Assembly (NCBI RefSeq): GCF_000758545.1
Contig: NZ_CP009279.1
Coordinates: forward strand, 558,001-622,000
Length of the DNA: 64,000 bases
From: Paenibacillus sp. FSL H7-0737
GTDB lineage: Bacteria > Bacillota > Bacilli > Paenibacillales > Paenibacillaceae
Direction: 5' to 3'
Every line of letters begins with the position of its first letter. Position 1 is the first letter of the stretch. A program made the translations under genes and the position numbers. Below are positions 42,416 through 51,563 of this stretch, piece by piece. The notes under the pieces are model-generated. The model was not told the DNA's origin. It was given only the letters and a program-made list of their open reading frames with translations, and made no database searches.

Positions 42416-43294
42416 ATGGATTTTCAGGTCGCATATACCAACTATCACTCTCTGCTGAAAGCAATCGCTTACCGTATGACCGGCTCTATAGCAGATGCAG
42501 CAGAGGACCTCGTTCAAGACGTATTCATCGAGTACAGCAAGCTACAAACAATAGATATCACCCATCCGAAAGCTTACTTAATCCGTATGACAACAAATCG
42601 TTGCATCAACTATATGCAATCCGCCCGTATAAGGAGAGAGCAATATGTCGGCACATGGCTGCCGGAGCCACTCGTCAGCTTTACGAATGGAGGCGGAGAT
42701 AATCCTGCTGATCTCTTCGATCACGATGAAAATGTATCCTACGCCCTGCTCGTCATGCTGGAACATTTGTCGGCTGTCGAGAGAGCCGTCTTCATCTTGC
42801 GCCAATCCTTCGCTTTCGAATATAGCGAACTTGCCGATGTATTAGGAAAATCAGAAGCCAACTGTCGAAAAATATTTAGCCGCGCTAATGATAAGCTGCA
42901 TCAACAATCGCCAGTTCTGCCAGGCAACACGGCTCAGGCAACACCTCTTGCGACAGCATTCCTCGCAGCTGCGCGAGGCGGCAACGTCGATGCGCTTGTC
43001 AGCCTGCTGACCGAGGATGCGCTGCTTACGTCGGACGGCGGCGGTAAAGTTCGCGCAGCGATCTTCACTATTACGGGCAGGGATCGTGTTCAAGCTTTCA
43101 TTGGAGGCGTCATTACGAAGGGCTTCCTCGGAGATTCGCAAAGGATGGTGCTACTTAACGGCCAGCTGGGCATCGTCATCTATCGGGATGGCCGGCCGCT
43201 TAAGGCGATCAGCTTCCAGCTTGATGCGGCCGGGGAGCGGATCGAGCATATTTATATCGTACTCAATCCCGATAAATTACAACGAATGGGGTAA
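42416..43294 (+). CDS. ECF41-family RNA polymerase sigma factor
   Basis: A 292-aa sigma factor with a C-terminal SnoaL-like extension. Region 2 is AEDLVQDVFIEYSKLQ and region 4 contains FEYSELADVLGKSEANCRKI. The three ECF41 hallmark motifs are present: WLPEPLV (Trp81), SDGGGKV (Asp207) and LNPDKL (Asn284). The C-terminal domain works both as activator and as inhibitor in this group; no anti-sigma gene is present. The AhpD-like gene at 43380 is the usual ECF41 target. The DNA around 42400-43820 is somewhat richer in GC than its flanks. Confidence 0.93.
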   Translation: MDFQVAYTNYHSLLKAIAYRMTGSIADAAEDLVQDVFIEYSKLQTIDITHPKAYLIRMTTNRCINYMQSARIRREQYVGTWLPEPLVSFTNGGGDNPADLFDHDENVSYALLVMLEHLSAVERAVFILRQSFAFEYSELADVLGKSEANCRKIFSRANDKLHQQSPVLPGNTAQATPLATAFLAAARGGNVDALVSLLTEDALLTSDGGGKVRAAIFTITGRDRVQAFIGGVITKGFLGDSQRMVLLNGQLGIVIYRDGRPLKAISFQLDAAGERIEHIYIVLNPDKLQRMG

Positions 43295-43296
43295 CC

Positions 43297-43323
43297 TGTC
43301 ACAAACGGAGCTTTTGCATTGTC
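43297..43323 (+). promoter_or_regulatory. ECF41 target promoter
   Basis: TGTCACA (43297-43303), a 16-bp spacer, then TGTC, 57 bp before the AhpD-like gene. It matches the ECF41 promoter (TGTCACA, 15-16 bp, CGTC) in the -35 box exactly and in the -10 box with one change. Confidence 0.7.
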
Positions 43324-43379
43324 TTATTAGTGAAACAATCAAAAGATAACCGGTCTACAGCCGGAGAGGAGCTATCCCC

Positions 43380-43817
43380 ATGGAACAAAGAATGGATCTG
43401 GCCGGTGAAATTCCAGCCGCATACAAAGCGATGATGGGTCTTGAAGCGTTCGTACAATCGACAGGCGTGGAGAAGTCGTTATTGGAGTTAATCAAAATCA
43501 GAGCGTCACAAATTAATGGCTGCGCCTTCTGCATCGATATGCATACGAAGGATGCCCGCAAGGCAGGCGAGTCGGAACAGCGCATCTACATGCTGAACGC
43601 ATGGCGTGAAGCGCCGTTCTACAGCGACGAGGAGCGTGCAGTGCTTGCGCTGACCGAGTCGGTTACACTCGTGACACAAGGACATGTACCGGACGATGTC
43701 TATTCGGAAGCGGAGCGCCATTTCGATACTAAGCGACTTGGCGAGATCATCATGGCAATTGTTACAATCAATGCATGGAATCGCATCGCGATCACCACTC
43801 GCATGATGCCGCAATAA
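43380..43817 (+). CDS. AhpD-like carboxymuconolactone decarboxylase family protein
   Basis: A 145-aa alkyl-hydroperoxidase D-like protein. The active-site motif is CAFCIDMHT (Cys48, Cys51, His55), as in AhpD. In ECF41 clusters such proteins (COE group: carboxymuconolactone decarboxylases, oxidoreductases, epimerases) are the regulated target. It probably acts in redox or peroxide stress. The gene has an AGAGGAG site upstream and an ECF41-type promoter at 43297. A strong terminator follows at 43910. Confidence 0.92.
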   Translation: MEQRMDLAGEIPAAYKAMMGLEAFVQSTGVEKSLLELIKIRASQINGCAFCIDMHTKDARKAGESEQRIYMLNAWREAPFYSDEERAVLALTESVTLVTQGHVPDDVYSEAERHFDTKRLGEIIMAIVTINAWNRIAITTRMMPQ

Positions 43818-43909
43818 ACTTTAATTACGTCAGCCGAACGTCCAAGGCTAGCATCCGACACTTTACAGATACAATAGAGGTATAAGAACATATGAAGTTT
43901 AACTTAGGG

Positions 43910-43936
43910 AGACCCCATACTATGGGGTCTTTTTTG
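43910..43936 (+). terminator. Intrinsic terminator after AhpD-like gene
   Basis: AGACCCCATA-C-TATGGGGTCT followed by six T residues. Confidence 0.92.
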
Positions 43937-43998
43937 TATGCATGAATTATCCATCTTCGGTAAAAAATACGGTCACAGCTATAAAGGAGGTGTTAGGG

Positions 43999-45741
43999 GT
44001 GTGGAATGAGGTAATAGAATTAATTCCAAGTTGGGGTGTGGTTTTCCAAGGGATTATGATTTTCTGTGTCCCTTTCTTCCTGCTTCGTACAATAAGCTGG
44101 GCTAAAGCTAAAGAAGACAGGATAACGACTAGAGCGGAAAAAGCTACTGGCAGCAAAGGTGGAGGTGTTTCTTCCGTAGAAAACTCTGGAGAAACAGGCA
44201 TTTTAGAAGGGCCGGTGAAGCAGTCCAGCTCGAATGTAGTAACTAAGGATAAGGGGAAGAGAATAACTTATAGTGGCCATTTTGAGGATGATTTGCAGAA
44301 ATTCAGAGAGATCAGCGCCGATATGCATGATGTGAATGTAAGGGAGTTGCGAATCGGAAGCATTAAGACAAGGGCAGCACTTTTGTACGTAGACGGTCTA
44401 ACGGACAAAGACAAAATGGATCAGAATATTTTAAAACCGTTAATGAATGCATATCAGCCGTTTATGAACATGAATAACAAAGCGGAAGCGAAAGATCTAC
44501 AAGATATTCTCATCCACGAGATCCTGCTTATCTCGGAAGTTGAGCTTACGGATAATGCATACCTCTCCCTTCAGAAGGTGTTATTTGGATCTGCCGTGCT
44601 ACTCGTGGAGGGGATATCAGAAGTTTTTGTGCTTAGTAGTCCAAAGGGGGCTACAAGAGGGATTCAAGAGCCAGAATCTGAAGCAGTCTTACGGGGCTCA
44701 CGGAGCGGATTTAATGAGACTTTAAGCGACAACACGGCAATGCTGCGTAGACACGGGCAGAGTACGGAGCTAGCGATGATTTCTTTTACTCTAGGAAAGA
44801 GAATGCAGAAGGAACTCATCTTAACCTATATCAAGGATATTGCGAATGATGAGCTTGTAGAAGAGGTTAAACGAAGAATTAAAACGATAGATATAGATGA
44901 TGTTCAAGAATCTGGTTATGTCGAACAATTGATTGAAGATAATAGTTATAGTCCCTTCCAGCAGATTCAGAATACAGAAAGACCGGACCGCGTAATGGCA
45001 GCACTCCTGGAAGGAAGAGTAGCTATCTTAATTGATGGTACTCCCTTCGCGTTGATTATGCCGGTTACCTTCGGGATGTTACTGCAATCTCCAGAGGATT
45101 ATAACGATCGCTGGATGGTAGGGTCGCTGCTACGTCTGTTACGTTTTTTTGCGGCAACGATATCACTGTTTGCGCCGGCACTATATATCTCCTTTCTCTC
45201 GTTCCAACCCGGATTGATTCCAACGAAGCTGGCCATTTCCATTATTGCCTCCAGGCAAGGCGTTCCCTTCACTGTATTAATCGAAGCATTGATTATGGAA
45301 ACCTCGATTGAAATTTTACGGGAGGCTGGACTTCGTTTGCCTAAACCTATCGGTCCGGCGATGGGGATTGTCGGCGGTTTGATCATCGGCCAGGCCGCGG
45401 TAGAAGCAGGAATCGTGAGTCCAATCCTAGTCATTGTAGTATCAATTACTGCTGTTTCTTCCTTCTCTATGCCAATGTATAGTGCTGGAATGACGCTTCG
45501 TATGCTCCGGTTTGCGGCTATGTTTTTTGCAGCAATCTTTGGATTATACGGAGTGGTACTTTTTTTTCTTTTGCTTAGTAGTCATTTAATTAAGCTGAAG
45601 AGTTTTGGTGTTCCCTATCTTGGTCTGGCAGTCCCGAATAGAACATTCAATTGGAAAGATTTTATATTCCGTATGCCTTTGCAATTTTTAACCGGGCGGC
45701 CTACATTGTTGAAACCCAAGGACCCTTTGCGTAAAGGGTGA
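43999..45741 (+). CDS. GerA-family germinant receptor A subunit, cluster 1
   Basis: A 580-aa spore germinant receptor subunit of the GerA type (GerAA/GerKA family). It has a hydrophilic N-terminal region (about 1-290), containing FEDDLQKFREISADMHDVNV and VDGLTDKD, then five or six membrane helices from about 330, with ERPDRVMAALLEGRVAILID and the following TPFALIMPVTF marking the family. A GTG at 43999 with AAAGGAGGTG seven bases upstream is preferred over the ATG at 43942, which lies in the preceding terminator region. It begins an A-B-C operon with overlapping or closely spaced genes. Confidence 0.92.
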   Translation: MWNEVIELIPSWGVVFQGIMIFCVPFFLLRTISWAKAKEDRITTRAEKATGSKGGGVSSVENSGETGILEGPVKQSSSNVVTKDKGKRITYSGHFEDDLQKFREISADMHDVNVRELRIGSIKTRAALLYVDGLTDKDKMDQNILKPLMNAYQPFMNMNNKAEAKDLQDILIHEILLISEVELTDNAYLSLQKVLFGSAVLLVEGISEVFVLSSPKGATRGIQEPESEAVLRGSRSGFNETLSDNTAMLRRHGQSTELAMISFTLGKRMQKELILTYIKDIANDELVEEVKRRIKTIDIDDVQESGYVEQLIEDNSYSPFQQIQNTERPDRVMAALLEGRVAILIDGTPFALIMPVTFGMLLQSPEDYNDRWMVGSLLRLLRFFAATISLFAPALYISFLSFQPGLIPTKLAISIIASRQGVPFTVLIEALIMETSIEILREAGLRLPKPIGPAMGIVGGLIIGQAAVEAGIVSPILVIVVSITAVSSFSMPMYSAGMTLRMLRFAAMFFAAIFGLYGVVLFFLLLSSHLIKLKSFGVPYLGLAVPNRTFNWKDFIFRMPLQFLTGRPTLLKPKDPLRKG

Positions 45742-45768
45742 AAAGTCTAGGTGAAGGAGGAAGAGAAC

Positions 45769-46860
45769 ATGAGCGCCGAGGTAAAGGATCGAATAACTGC
45801 TGTTCAAGCGACGATCATTCTAGCCAATTATACGATTGCGGCAGGGGTACTTACGCTTCCTCGGACCATTGTAGAGGCCAGTGGTAGTCCAGATGTATGG
45901 ATAAGTATTTTTTTAGGGGGATTAATCTCCTTTCTGTTAGGCTTGATCATTGTGAAACTTAGTCAAAGGTTTCCAGGCCAAACTTTTTTTCAATATATCG
46001 GGAAGATCATCGGCAAACCACTCGGAGTGGTTCTCTCAATAGGAGTCATTGGGTATTTTCTCAGTATTGCCGGCTTTGAGATACGTTCGGTGCAGGAAGT
46101 GACCTCTTTTTTTCTACTGGAAGGAACACCTCCTTGGGCGATAGTGGCTGCTTTTATATGGATCGCCTTCTATTTATGCAGAGGAGGAATTAATGCGATC
46201 ACTAGCATGTGCAGACTTATTGTTCCGATTACCTGGACAGTGTTTCTGGGGGTTTGTCTGCTAAGTTTCGAAGTTTTTGACCTCAATAATCTACTTCCAG
46301 TACTGGGAGAGGGAATGGAACCCGTATGGAAAGGGATCAGGCCAACCATTCTGACCTTTACAGCTGGTGAAGCGATGCTGTTCGTTGTTGCTTTTATGGA
46401 CAAGCCCCAAAAAGCAGTAAAGGTAATTATAGCCGGAACCTGTATATCGACGATATTTTATGTCCTGGCAGTTGTAGCAACCATAGGTGCCTTTTCTATA
46501 GATGGAGTTCTCACAAGAACCTGGCCGTTTCTCGATCTTGTACGTAGCTTTGAGGTGAACTATCTCATCTTTGAAAGGTTTGAGTCGTTGTTGCTGGTGA
46601 TCTGGATTATGCAGATCTTTTGTACCTTTTGTGTTGCGATTTATGCAGCGGCGTTAGGTTTGTCTCAAATCATTCATAGAAGCTTCAAAAGCTGTTTATT
46701 GGCATTACTTCCGGTTGTTTATATAGTTTCTAGGATTCCTCCTAATGTGAATGCTTTGTTTGCTTTAGGATCAGGCATTGGTGATTGTATGCTTATTTTA
46801 TTCGGAGTGCTTCCTTTACCATTATTAATCATCACATACTTCCGGAGGGCTGCTTCATGA
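45769..46860 (+). CDS. GerB-family germinant receptor permease, cluster 1
   Basis: A 363-aa amino-acid-permease-like B subunit with about ten hydrophobic helices (LANYTIAAGVLTLPRTIVEA, FLGGLISFLLGLIIVKLS). It is part of the ligand recognition unit in the spore inner membrane. The ATG at 45769 has AAGGAGG upstream; the frame opens at a GTG at 45751. It overlaps the C-subunit gene by four bases (ATGA), so translation is coupled. It follows the A-subunit gene by 27 bp. Confidence 0.92.
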   Translation: MSAEVKDRITAVQATIILANYTIAAGVLTLPRTIVEASGSPDVWISIFLGGLISFLLGLIIVKLSQRFPGQTFFQYIGKIIGKPLGVVLSIGVIGYFLSIAGFEIRSVQEVTSFFLLEGTPPWAIVAAFIWIAFYLCRGGINAITSMCRLIVPITWTVFLGVCLLSFEVFDLNNLLPVLGEGMEPVWKGIRPTILTFTAGEAMLFVVAFMDKPQKAVKVIIAGTCISTIFYVLAVVATIGAFSIDGVLTRTWPFLDLVRSFEVNYLIFERFESLLLVIWIMQIFCTFCVAIYAAALGLSQIIHRSFKSCLLALLPVVYIVSRIPPNVNALFALGSGIGDCMLILFGVLPLPLLIITYFRRAAS

Positions 46861-48068
46861 AAAAATGGAGGTTGTGGATCGTACTCACTGTACTATGTTC
46901 TCTGTTATCAGGCTGCTGGAGCAGCGTACCGATCGAGGAATTAAACATGCAGATTGGTGTTGCACTGGACAGTGCGGAGGAGTCAGGAGGCGAGGGAGTA
47001 GCTAATCCGGAAGGTGGGAGCCATAAGAAGCCTGAAAAAATAATAAGTACCTATCAATTTACGATTCCACAAGGATCGGGAGGCGCCGTCATGAAGTCTT
47101 CTGCCAGTTCCTCTTCCTCCTCCTTTAAGAATTACTATAATATGAGTGAAACTAGCGATTCTATCTTTGAAGCGATGCGGCAGCTTTCACTGCGTACTAG
47201 ACGCACTCCGATTGGTCATCATTTAAAGGTTATTGTGATTAGTGAAAAACTCGCGCGTTCCAATAACCTTACTAAAATCATAGATTTCTTTACGCGGGAT
47301 AATGATATTCGTCCGAGTGTTATGTTATTTGTCAGCAAGGGAATGGCCAAGGATGTATTGGAAAATGCGCTGCCGGGTCAGACTCCTGCCTTTGTACTTG
47401 AAGGGATATTCAATAACAGAGACCGGAATATGGGGATATGGGAGCCGGTATCTCTGGCTAAAGTAGTTGGCCCGTTGCAAGGAAAGAAAAGCTTCTTATT
47501 GCAAAATGTTATCCCTATTGATCAGGAGACAAAGCTATCGGGAGCAGGTGTAATCAACGGGGAAACGGGGAAGCTTGTTGGGTTTTTGGATGAGTCGGAG
47601 CTGGAAGGGATGGCTTGGTTGACCGGAAAGGGGCTAGGGGGAGTGCTTAAGACGTATAATCCGGATACCAATGACCTCTTAACCTATGAGGTTAAAACCA
47701 TGCATAGCAAGATCAAAGCCAATGTGAATAATGGTCAGATCTCTTTTAACGTGAAAATAACATCTACAGGTAGATATGCTGAGGTCTTTGCCGAGAAATC
47801 GAAGAAATTACACGACGGAATTGTAAAGAAGGATAAAGCCTTGCTGCAGAAGCGTGTCCTAGAAATGGTGCAAACTACTGTTACAAAGATGCAGAAGGAA
47901 CTGCATACCGAAGCTGCCGGTTTCGGCACCAGTCTACATAATCAGCATCCAGCCGTATGGCGGAGCGTCAAGGATAACTGGGACGAAACCTTCAGCAAAA
48001 TTCCAATTACTTATGAAATAAACCTGAATATTGAGGAATACGGCGCATCAGATACAACGGCTGAATAG
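46857..48068 (+). CDS. GerC-family germinant receptor lipoprotein, cluster 1
   Basis: A 403-aa lipoprotein of the Ger(x)C family. The signal peptide ends in LCSLLSGCW (lipobox Cys near residue 19), followed by SSVPIEELNMQIGVALDSAE. Typical GerC segments are LKVIVISEKLARSNNLTKII, DIRPSVMLFVSKGMAKDVLE and TGKLVGFLDESELEGMAW. There is a Gly/Glu/Ser-rich insertion at about 40-95. Its start overlaps the GerB-type stop. It ends cluster 1; no terminator is evident before the convergent CHAD gene. Confidence 0.9.
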   Translation: MKKWRLWIVLTVLCSLLSGCWSSVPIEELNMQIGVALDSAEESGGEGVANPEGGSHKKPEKIISTYQFTIPQGSGGAVMKSSASSSSSSFKNYYNMSETSDSIFEAMRQLSLRTRRTPIGHHLKVIVISEKLARSNNLTKIIDFFTRDNDIRPSVMLFVSKGMAKDVLENALPGQTPAFVLEGIFNNRDRNMGIWEPVSLAKVVGPLQGKKSFLLQNVIPIDQETKLSGAGVINGETGKLVGFLDESELEGMAWLTGKGLGGVLKTYNPDTNDLLTYEVKTMHSKIKANVNNGQISFNVKITSTGRYAEVFAEKSKKLHDGIVKKDKALLQKRVLEMVQTTVTKMQKELHTEAAGFGTSLHNQHPAVWRSVKDNWDETFSKIPITYEINLNIEEYGASDTTAE

Positions 48069-48090
48069 AAAGATTGTAAAAGATTCAGAG

Positions 48091-48975
48091 TTACTTCTTT
48101 TGATGTGTGAGCGGTATGACATCATTTTGGTGCAGCGCATCGAGTACTTCGGTTTTTAATTGTTCAGTAAAGGTATTCCATGTTTTTTTGCTCGTATTCA
48201 GCTCTTCCCGCCCAATAGCATTTAGTGTTTCCAGCCAAAGGCGTTTATCGTTTATCAGCCCGAGCTGATCTTGGATCTGCTTATATATTTCCTCATGGGC
48301 ATGAAATTTTTGATTTAACGCAAAAGAGGCTGCACTAGCGGTATATCGCAGTTCCTTAGCAGCCATCCTCAGCTCATGCAGTGAGTCGAAGGCTGCTTCT
48401 GATTCGGCATCTTGTCCACGAAATATAGCCTTGCAAGCTTTTTTCTTCTGCTCGTAAGCTACCTCAAGTTCGCGAATGACAACGTTGGCATCTTTTTTCG
48501 CTACCAGGGCCTCAAGCTGTTCACTAAGGAAGGCTTTCCACTTCTCATCCAGATCTTCATTGATTAGCTTAGGCAGCTCATCGGCCAGCTTCTTACGATA
48601 AGTTTTGCGCTTGTCCTTTTGATGGTCGATCACTGCCTTCAACAACTCTGCGGTCTTTATATCGCCGTTTTCCTTGGCTTGTTTGCGTTTAGTCTTGAAC
48701 GATTCAATCAGAACGTCTGCATCTCTGACCTTGCCTAATCTCTTTTGGGCTCTTTCAAATAGAGGGTATAGTCCTAGAGTATGACCAGGGTCGAGAATGG
48801 ATAGCAGTGTTAACAGCTTGCGGCAGTTCACTCTTGCTTGGTGAATGTCCTCGTCATCGAATTTGCTAAGTGCATCATGGCAGTAATCCCAAAAATCAAT
48901 ATACAGCAGGTTAAGTGCCTGTTCCCATTGTCTTGTCTTGGTTAACTGTCGTTCCTTCATCACTTCCACTGTCAT
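48091..48975 (-). CDS. CHAD domain protein
   Basis: A 294-aa all-helical protein with the CHAD pattern: IHQARVNCRKLLTLLSIL and LGKVRDADVLIESFKTKR, then LHELRMAAKELRYTASAA, the conserved His/Arg/Lys positions that bind polyphosphate. CHAD proteins associate with polyphosphate granules. The ATG has AAGGAGTGATGC upstream. There is no accompanying CYTH/VTC-like gene in the window. It is convergent with gerC of cluster 1 over a 22-bp gap. Confidence 0.87.
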   Translation of the reverse strand: MTVEVMKERQLTKTRQWEQALNLLYIDFWDYCHDALSKFDDEDIHQARVNCRKLLTLLSILDPGHTLGLYPLFERAQKRLGKVRDADVLIESFKTKRKQAKENGDIKTAELLKAVIDHQKDKRKTYRKKLADELPKLINEDLDEKWKAFLSEQLEALVAKKDANVVIRELEVAYEQKKKACKAIFRGQDAESEAAFDSLHELRMAAKELRYTASAASFALNQKFHAHEEIYKQIQDQLGLINDKRLWLETLNAIGREELNTSKKTWNTFTEQLKTEVLDALHQNDVIPLTHQKK

Positions 48976-49153
48976 GCGGCATCACTCCTTAACGTTGTGT
49001 ATAGCATGAACCTAAGGCTACCCCCTATTCGAGCTGGGGTATGTTCGTATACTATAAGGATAGCGTTATCATAACCTCATTTCAATTCTGATTTCGCACT
49101 AGCGAGGCAGATTGATTACAATATTACGGATAATACGGGAAAGAGGGGAATCG

Positions 49154-50083
49154 GTGGATACTCGGGAATACGATGCAATGATCAATGGATCTGTTGATAG
49201 AAGTAAAGAAGTCATCGGACTTCCTGCAGAAATGGGACTTTTCCAGCATCTAATCTTAAAGGATGACAGGATAGATGAGAAAGCAGGGGGCATCGGGGAG
49301 ATGTTGATCCCGTTCGCCTTTGAAGAGACCCTTTGTAGGGATGTCGGAGCGGGACTTGTTCCTCCTAGTCTGCACCTATGGAGTCATTCCGGGGGTGTTG
49401 TGCTCGGCCTACGGGACAGCAAGCTTCCGTACGCGGCTCAAGCGATGGCTAAGTTGGAGCAGCGAGGAATTCGTACAGCGGTAAGACATTCCGGTGGTGC
49501 TGCGGTGCCTCTGGATGATGGAATTGTTAATGTTTCGCTAGTTCTCCCCAAAGGACGCGGAAAGCTGGACTTTCATGATGACTTTAGGCTTCTGGCTTCT
49601 CTGATCACTGAGGCAGTTGCTATGAGTCATCCACAGGCTGCAGCTCAAATTGAGGCTGGTGAAATTGTTGGTTCTTACTGCCCGGGAGACTTCGATTTGG
49701 CGATCGGTGGGCGGAAATTTTGCGGCATTGCTCAGCGCAGACAAAATAATGCCTATTTCGTACATGCATTTGTAGTGGTTTCAGGTTCGGGACAGGAACG
49801 TGGTGAACTCATTCATAAATTCTATGAGCAAGCCTCTGGAGGAGACTCAGCATTATCTTATCCGCGGGTTCGTCCAGAGACGATCGCTGGGCTTGGCGAA
49901 CTAGGCGGACCGAATGCGACTGAAGTATTTGCCGAAGGTATTAGACAAGCATTAGCCCACCGTGGAGTGGTGCTTAAATCCTCTGACAGGCTACAGCAGG
50001 AGACCGGATATTTCCTAGACTATGAAGATCCGCGTGTTCTGGATGCTGCGCGAGTCCTGCATGAACGTTATGCCCAAGGATAA
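49154..50083 (+). CDS. lipL: Octanoyl-[GcvH]:protein N-octanoyltransferase (LipL-like)
   Basis: A 309-aa member of the lipoate-protein ligase fold. It transfers octanoyl from GcvH to E2 subunits of 2-oxoacid dehydrogenases. The catalytic Cys is in EIVGSYCPGDFDLAIGG (Cys176), close to the GSYCPGxYDLSI motif of LipL, followed by FCGIAQRRQNNAYFVHAF; HSGGAAVPLDDGIVNVSL lies before it. The open frame reaches back to a TTG at 49112, but the GTG at 49154 has AGAGGGG at good spacing. A terminator-like hairpin follows at 50115. Confidence 0.88.
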   Translation: MDTREYDAMINGSVDRSKEVIGLPAEMGLFQHLILKDDRIDEKAGGIGEMLIPFAFEETLCRDVGAGLVPPSLHLWSHSGGVVLGLRDSKLPYAAQAMAKLEQRGIRTAVRHSGGAAVPLDDGIVNVSLVLPKGRGKLDFHDDFRLLASLITEAVAMSHPQAAAQIEAGEIVGSYCPGDFDLAIGGRKFCGIAQRRQNNAYFVHAFVVVSGSGQERGELIHKFYEQASGGDSALSYPRVRPETIAGLGELGGPNATEVFAEGIRQALAHRGVVLKSSDRLQQETGYFLDYEDPRVLDAARVLHERYAQG

Positions 50084-50112
50084 ATGGATATTGCGCATCG
50101 TTAAGAAAGGAC

Positions 50113-50156
50113 GAAACAGAAGTCTGGCGAGAGGCCAGCATCTGTTACGTCCTTTT
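50113..50156 (+). terminator. Intrinsic terminator after lipL
   Basis: AACAGA-CTGGC and GCCAG-TCTGTT enclose a GAGAG loop, followed by CCTTTTT a few bases later. Confidence 0.65.
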
Positions 50157-50935
50157 TAATCATATAAGTCCGGACGTCTGTCTGAAAAAATCGGGATTTG
50201 TGCTCGAATTTCACGCACCATATGTAAATCGATATCCCCCGTTAGGATTTCTTCCCCTTCAGAAGCTTCACATAAAATATCTCCCCAAGGATCAATTATC
50301 ATAGAATGCCCAGCAAAGGTATTGTTAGGATCGCTTCCTGCACGGTTACAGGCTACTACATAACATTGGTTCTCGATCGCTCGGCTGATCAGTAGTGCAC
50401 GCCAATGTGACAGCCTGGATAATGGCCATTCTGCACTGATAAACAAGATTTCTGCACCTTGTGCGGTATGAGCACGAACCCACTCTGGAAATCGGATATC
50501 ATAACAGATTAATCCGGCACATAACGTGCCCTCCAATGTGAAGAGGCCTTTGTCTTCTCCAGGCTGCAAATATAGATGTTCATCCATTAGCTGAAACAAA
50601 TGTAGCTTACTGTATTCGCCAACGAGTTCTCCAGTTCGATTAAATACAAACATACGATTAGTTACACCGGAGGCGTTCCTGCTAGCGACTGAACCAGCGA
50701 CGATATTGATGTTGTATTGTCTGGCTAATCTGGAGATGAATTCCTTGGTAATTTCCCCTTCTGGATCACCAATATCCTCTAGTCGGGTCAGATCATAGCC
50801 AGTGGTCCAAAGCTCAGGGAGAATAAGACAGTCGGGGACTGTGGCGGCAGCTACACTAATTTTATTTGCTACAGCAGCATAATTCATATCGGGTTTGCCA
50901 AATGCTATATCCAGCTGAATCAGGGAGATTCTCAT
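50156..50935 (-). CDS. Nitrilase-family carbon-nitrogen hydrolase
   Basis: A 259-aa cytoplasmic amidase. The Glu-Lys-Cys triad is visible: the Glu in LILPELWTTGYDL, the Lys in VGEYSKLHLFQLM and the Cys in CAGLICYDIRFPEWVR. Length and the NNTFAGHSMIIDPWGDIL segment fit the omega-amidase/YafV branch, which hydrolyses 2-oxoglutaramate or related amides. The ATG has an AGGAGGA site. The gene stands alone on the minus strand, convergent with lipL and divergent from the MarR gene. Confidence 0.87.
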   Translation of the reverse strand: MRISLIQLDIAFGKPDMNYAAVANKISVAAATVPDCLILPELWTTGYDLTRLEDIGDPEGEITKEFISRLARQYNINIVAGSVASRNASGVTNRMFVFNRTGELVGEYSKLHLFQLMDEHLYLQPGEDKGLFTLEGTLCAGLICYDIRFPEWVRAHTAQGAEILFISAEWPLSRLSHWRALLISRAIENQCYVVACNRAGSDPNNTFAGHSMIIDPWGDILCEASEGEEILTGDIDLHMVREIRAQIPIFSDRRPDLYD

Positions 50936-51018
50936 AGGATTCCTCCTTTTTGTTCAAGACTATAGCACCATAAGAGGATAAGCAATGTTGATTTTTAAAA
51001 AATGATTTGATATATTAG

Positions 51019-51047
51019 TTGACGGGTCAATGATTATCAGTTAGTAT
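51019..51047 (+). promoter_or_regulatory. Promoter of MarR operon
   Basis: TTGACG, a 17-bp spacer, then TAGTAT, followed 15 bp later by the palindrome at 51063. Confidence 0.6.
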
Positions 51048-51062
51048 TATTTTATACAAAAC

Positions 51063-51076
51063 AATTGTGCACAATT
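51063..51076. promoter_or_regulatory. Candidate MarR operator
   Basis: AATTGTGCACAATT is a perfect 14-bp palindrome, extended by a CA on the left, positioned just after the expected start of transcription and 22 bp before the MarR gene. That is a typical auto-repression site. Confidence 0.6.
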
Positions 51077-51098
51077 AAATTTATGAAGGAGGTATATT

Positions 51099-51527
51099 TT
51101 GACGGAGCACTATCCTGAGGAAGACCGCATATTTGAACTGCTGCAGGCATTAAACAAGGGAATCTGTCCGAAATTCGAACGATGTGCTGGGATTAGTCCC
51201 ACACGGCTTCGCCTCCTGCATGAACTATTCCAGGTGGATGAAGTCAGCCAAATTACGCTGCAAAAGGGCATGGATATAGATGCGGCCGCCGTCACTCGGC
51301 ACTTGAAAGGGATGGAAGAGAGTGGTACGATCACTCGCCGCAACAACCCCGCAGATAACAGGGTTACATTGGTCTCATTAACGGATCAAGGGCGGGAAAG
51401 AATGATTCAATATGGCGAAGAGAAGAGACGATTTGTCGCTACTCTGCTTACTGGATTTAACGATCAGGAGCGAAAAGTGCTCATAGATATGCTTAATCGT
51501 CTGCAATCTAATATCAATCTGTTGTAA
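51099..51527 (+). CDS. MarR family transcriptional regulator
   Basis: A 142-aa regulator with the MarR winged helix: TRLRLLHELFQVDEVSQITL, GMDIDAAAVTRHLKGMEESG and a wing RRNNPADNRVTLVSLTDQGR. The N-terminus has two cysteines (GICPKFERCAGIS), which could sense thiol-reactive quinones or electrophiles as in MhqR/YodB-type systems. It is the first gene of an operon with a nitroreductase and a monooxygenase. The start is a TTG at 51099 with AAGGAGG upstream. Confidence 0.9.
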   Translation: MTEHYPEEDRIFELLQALNKGICPKFERCAGISPTRLRLLHELFQVDEVSQITLQKGMDIDAAAVTRHLKGMEESGTITRRNNPADNRVTLVSLTDQGRERMIQYGEEKRRFVATLLTGFNDQERKVLIDMLNRLQSNINLL

Positions 51528-51563
51528 CTACAAAAATCACACACTCAAAGGAGAAATACACAT

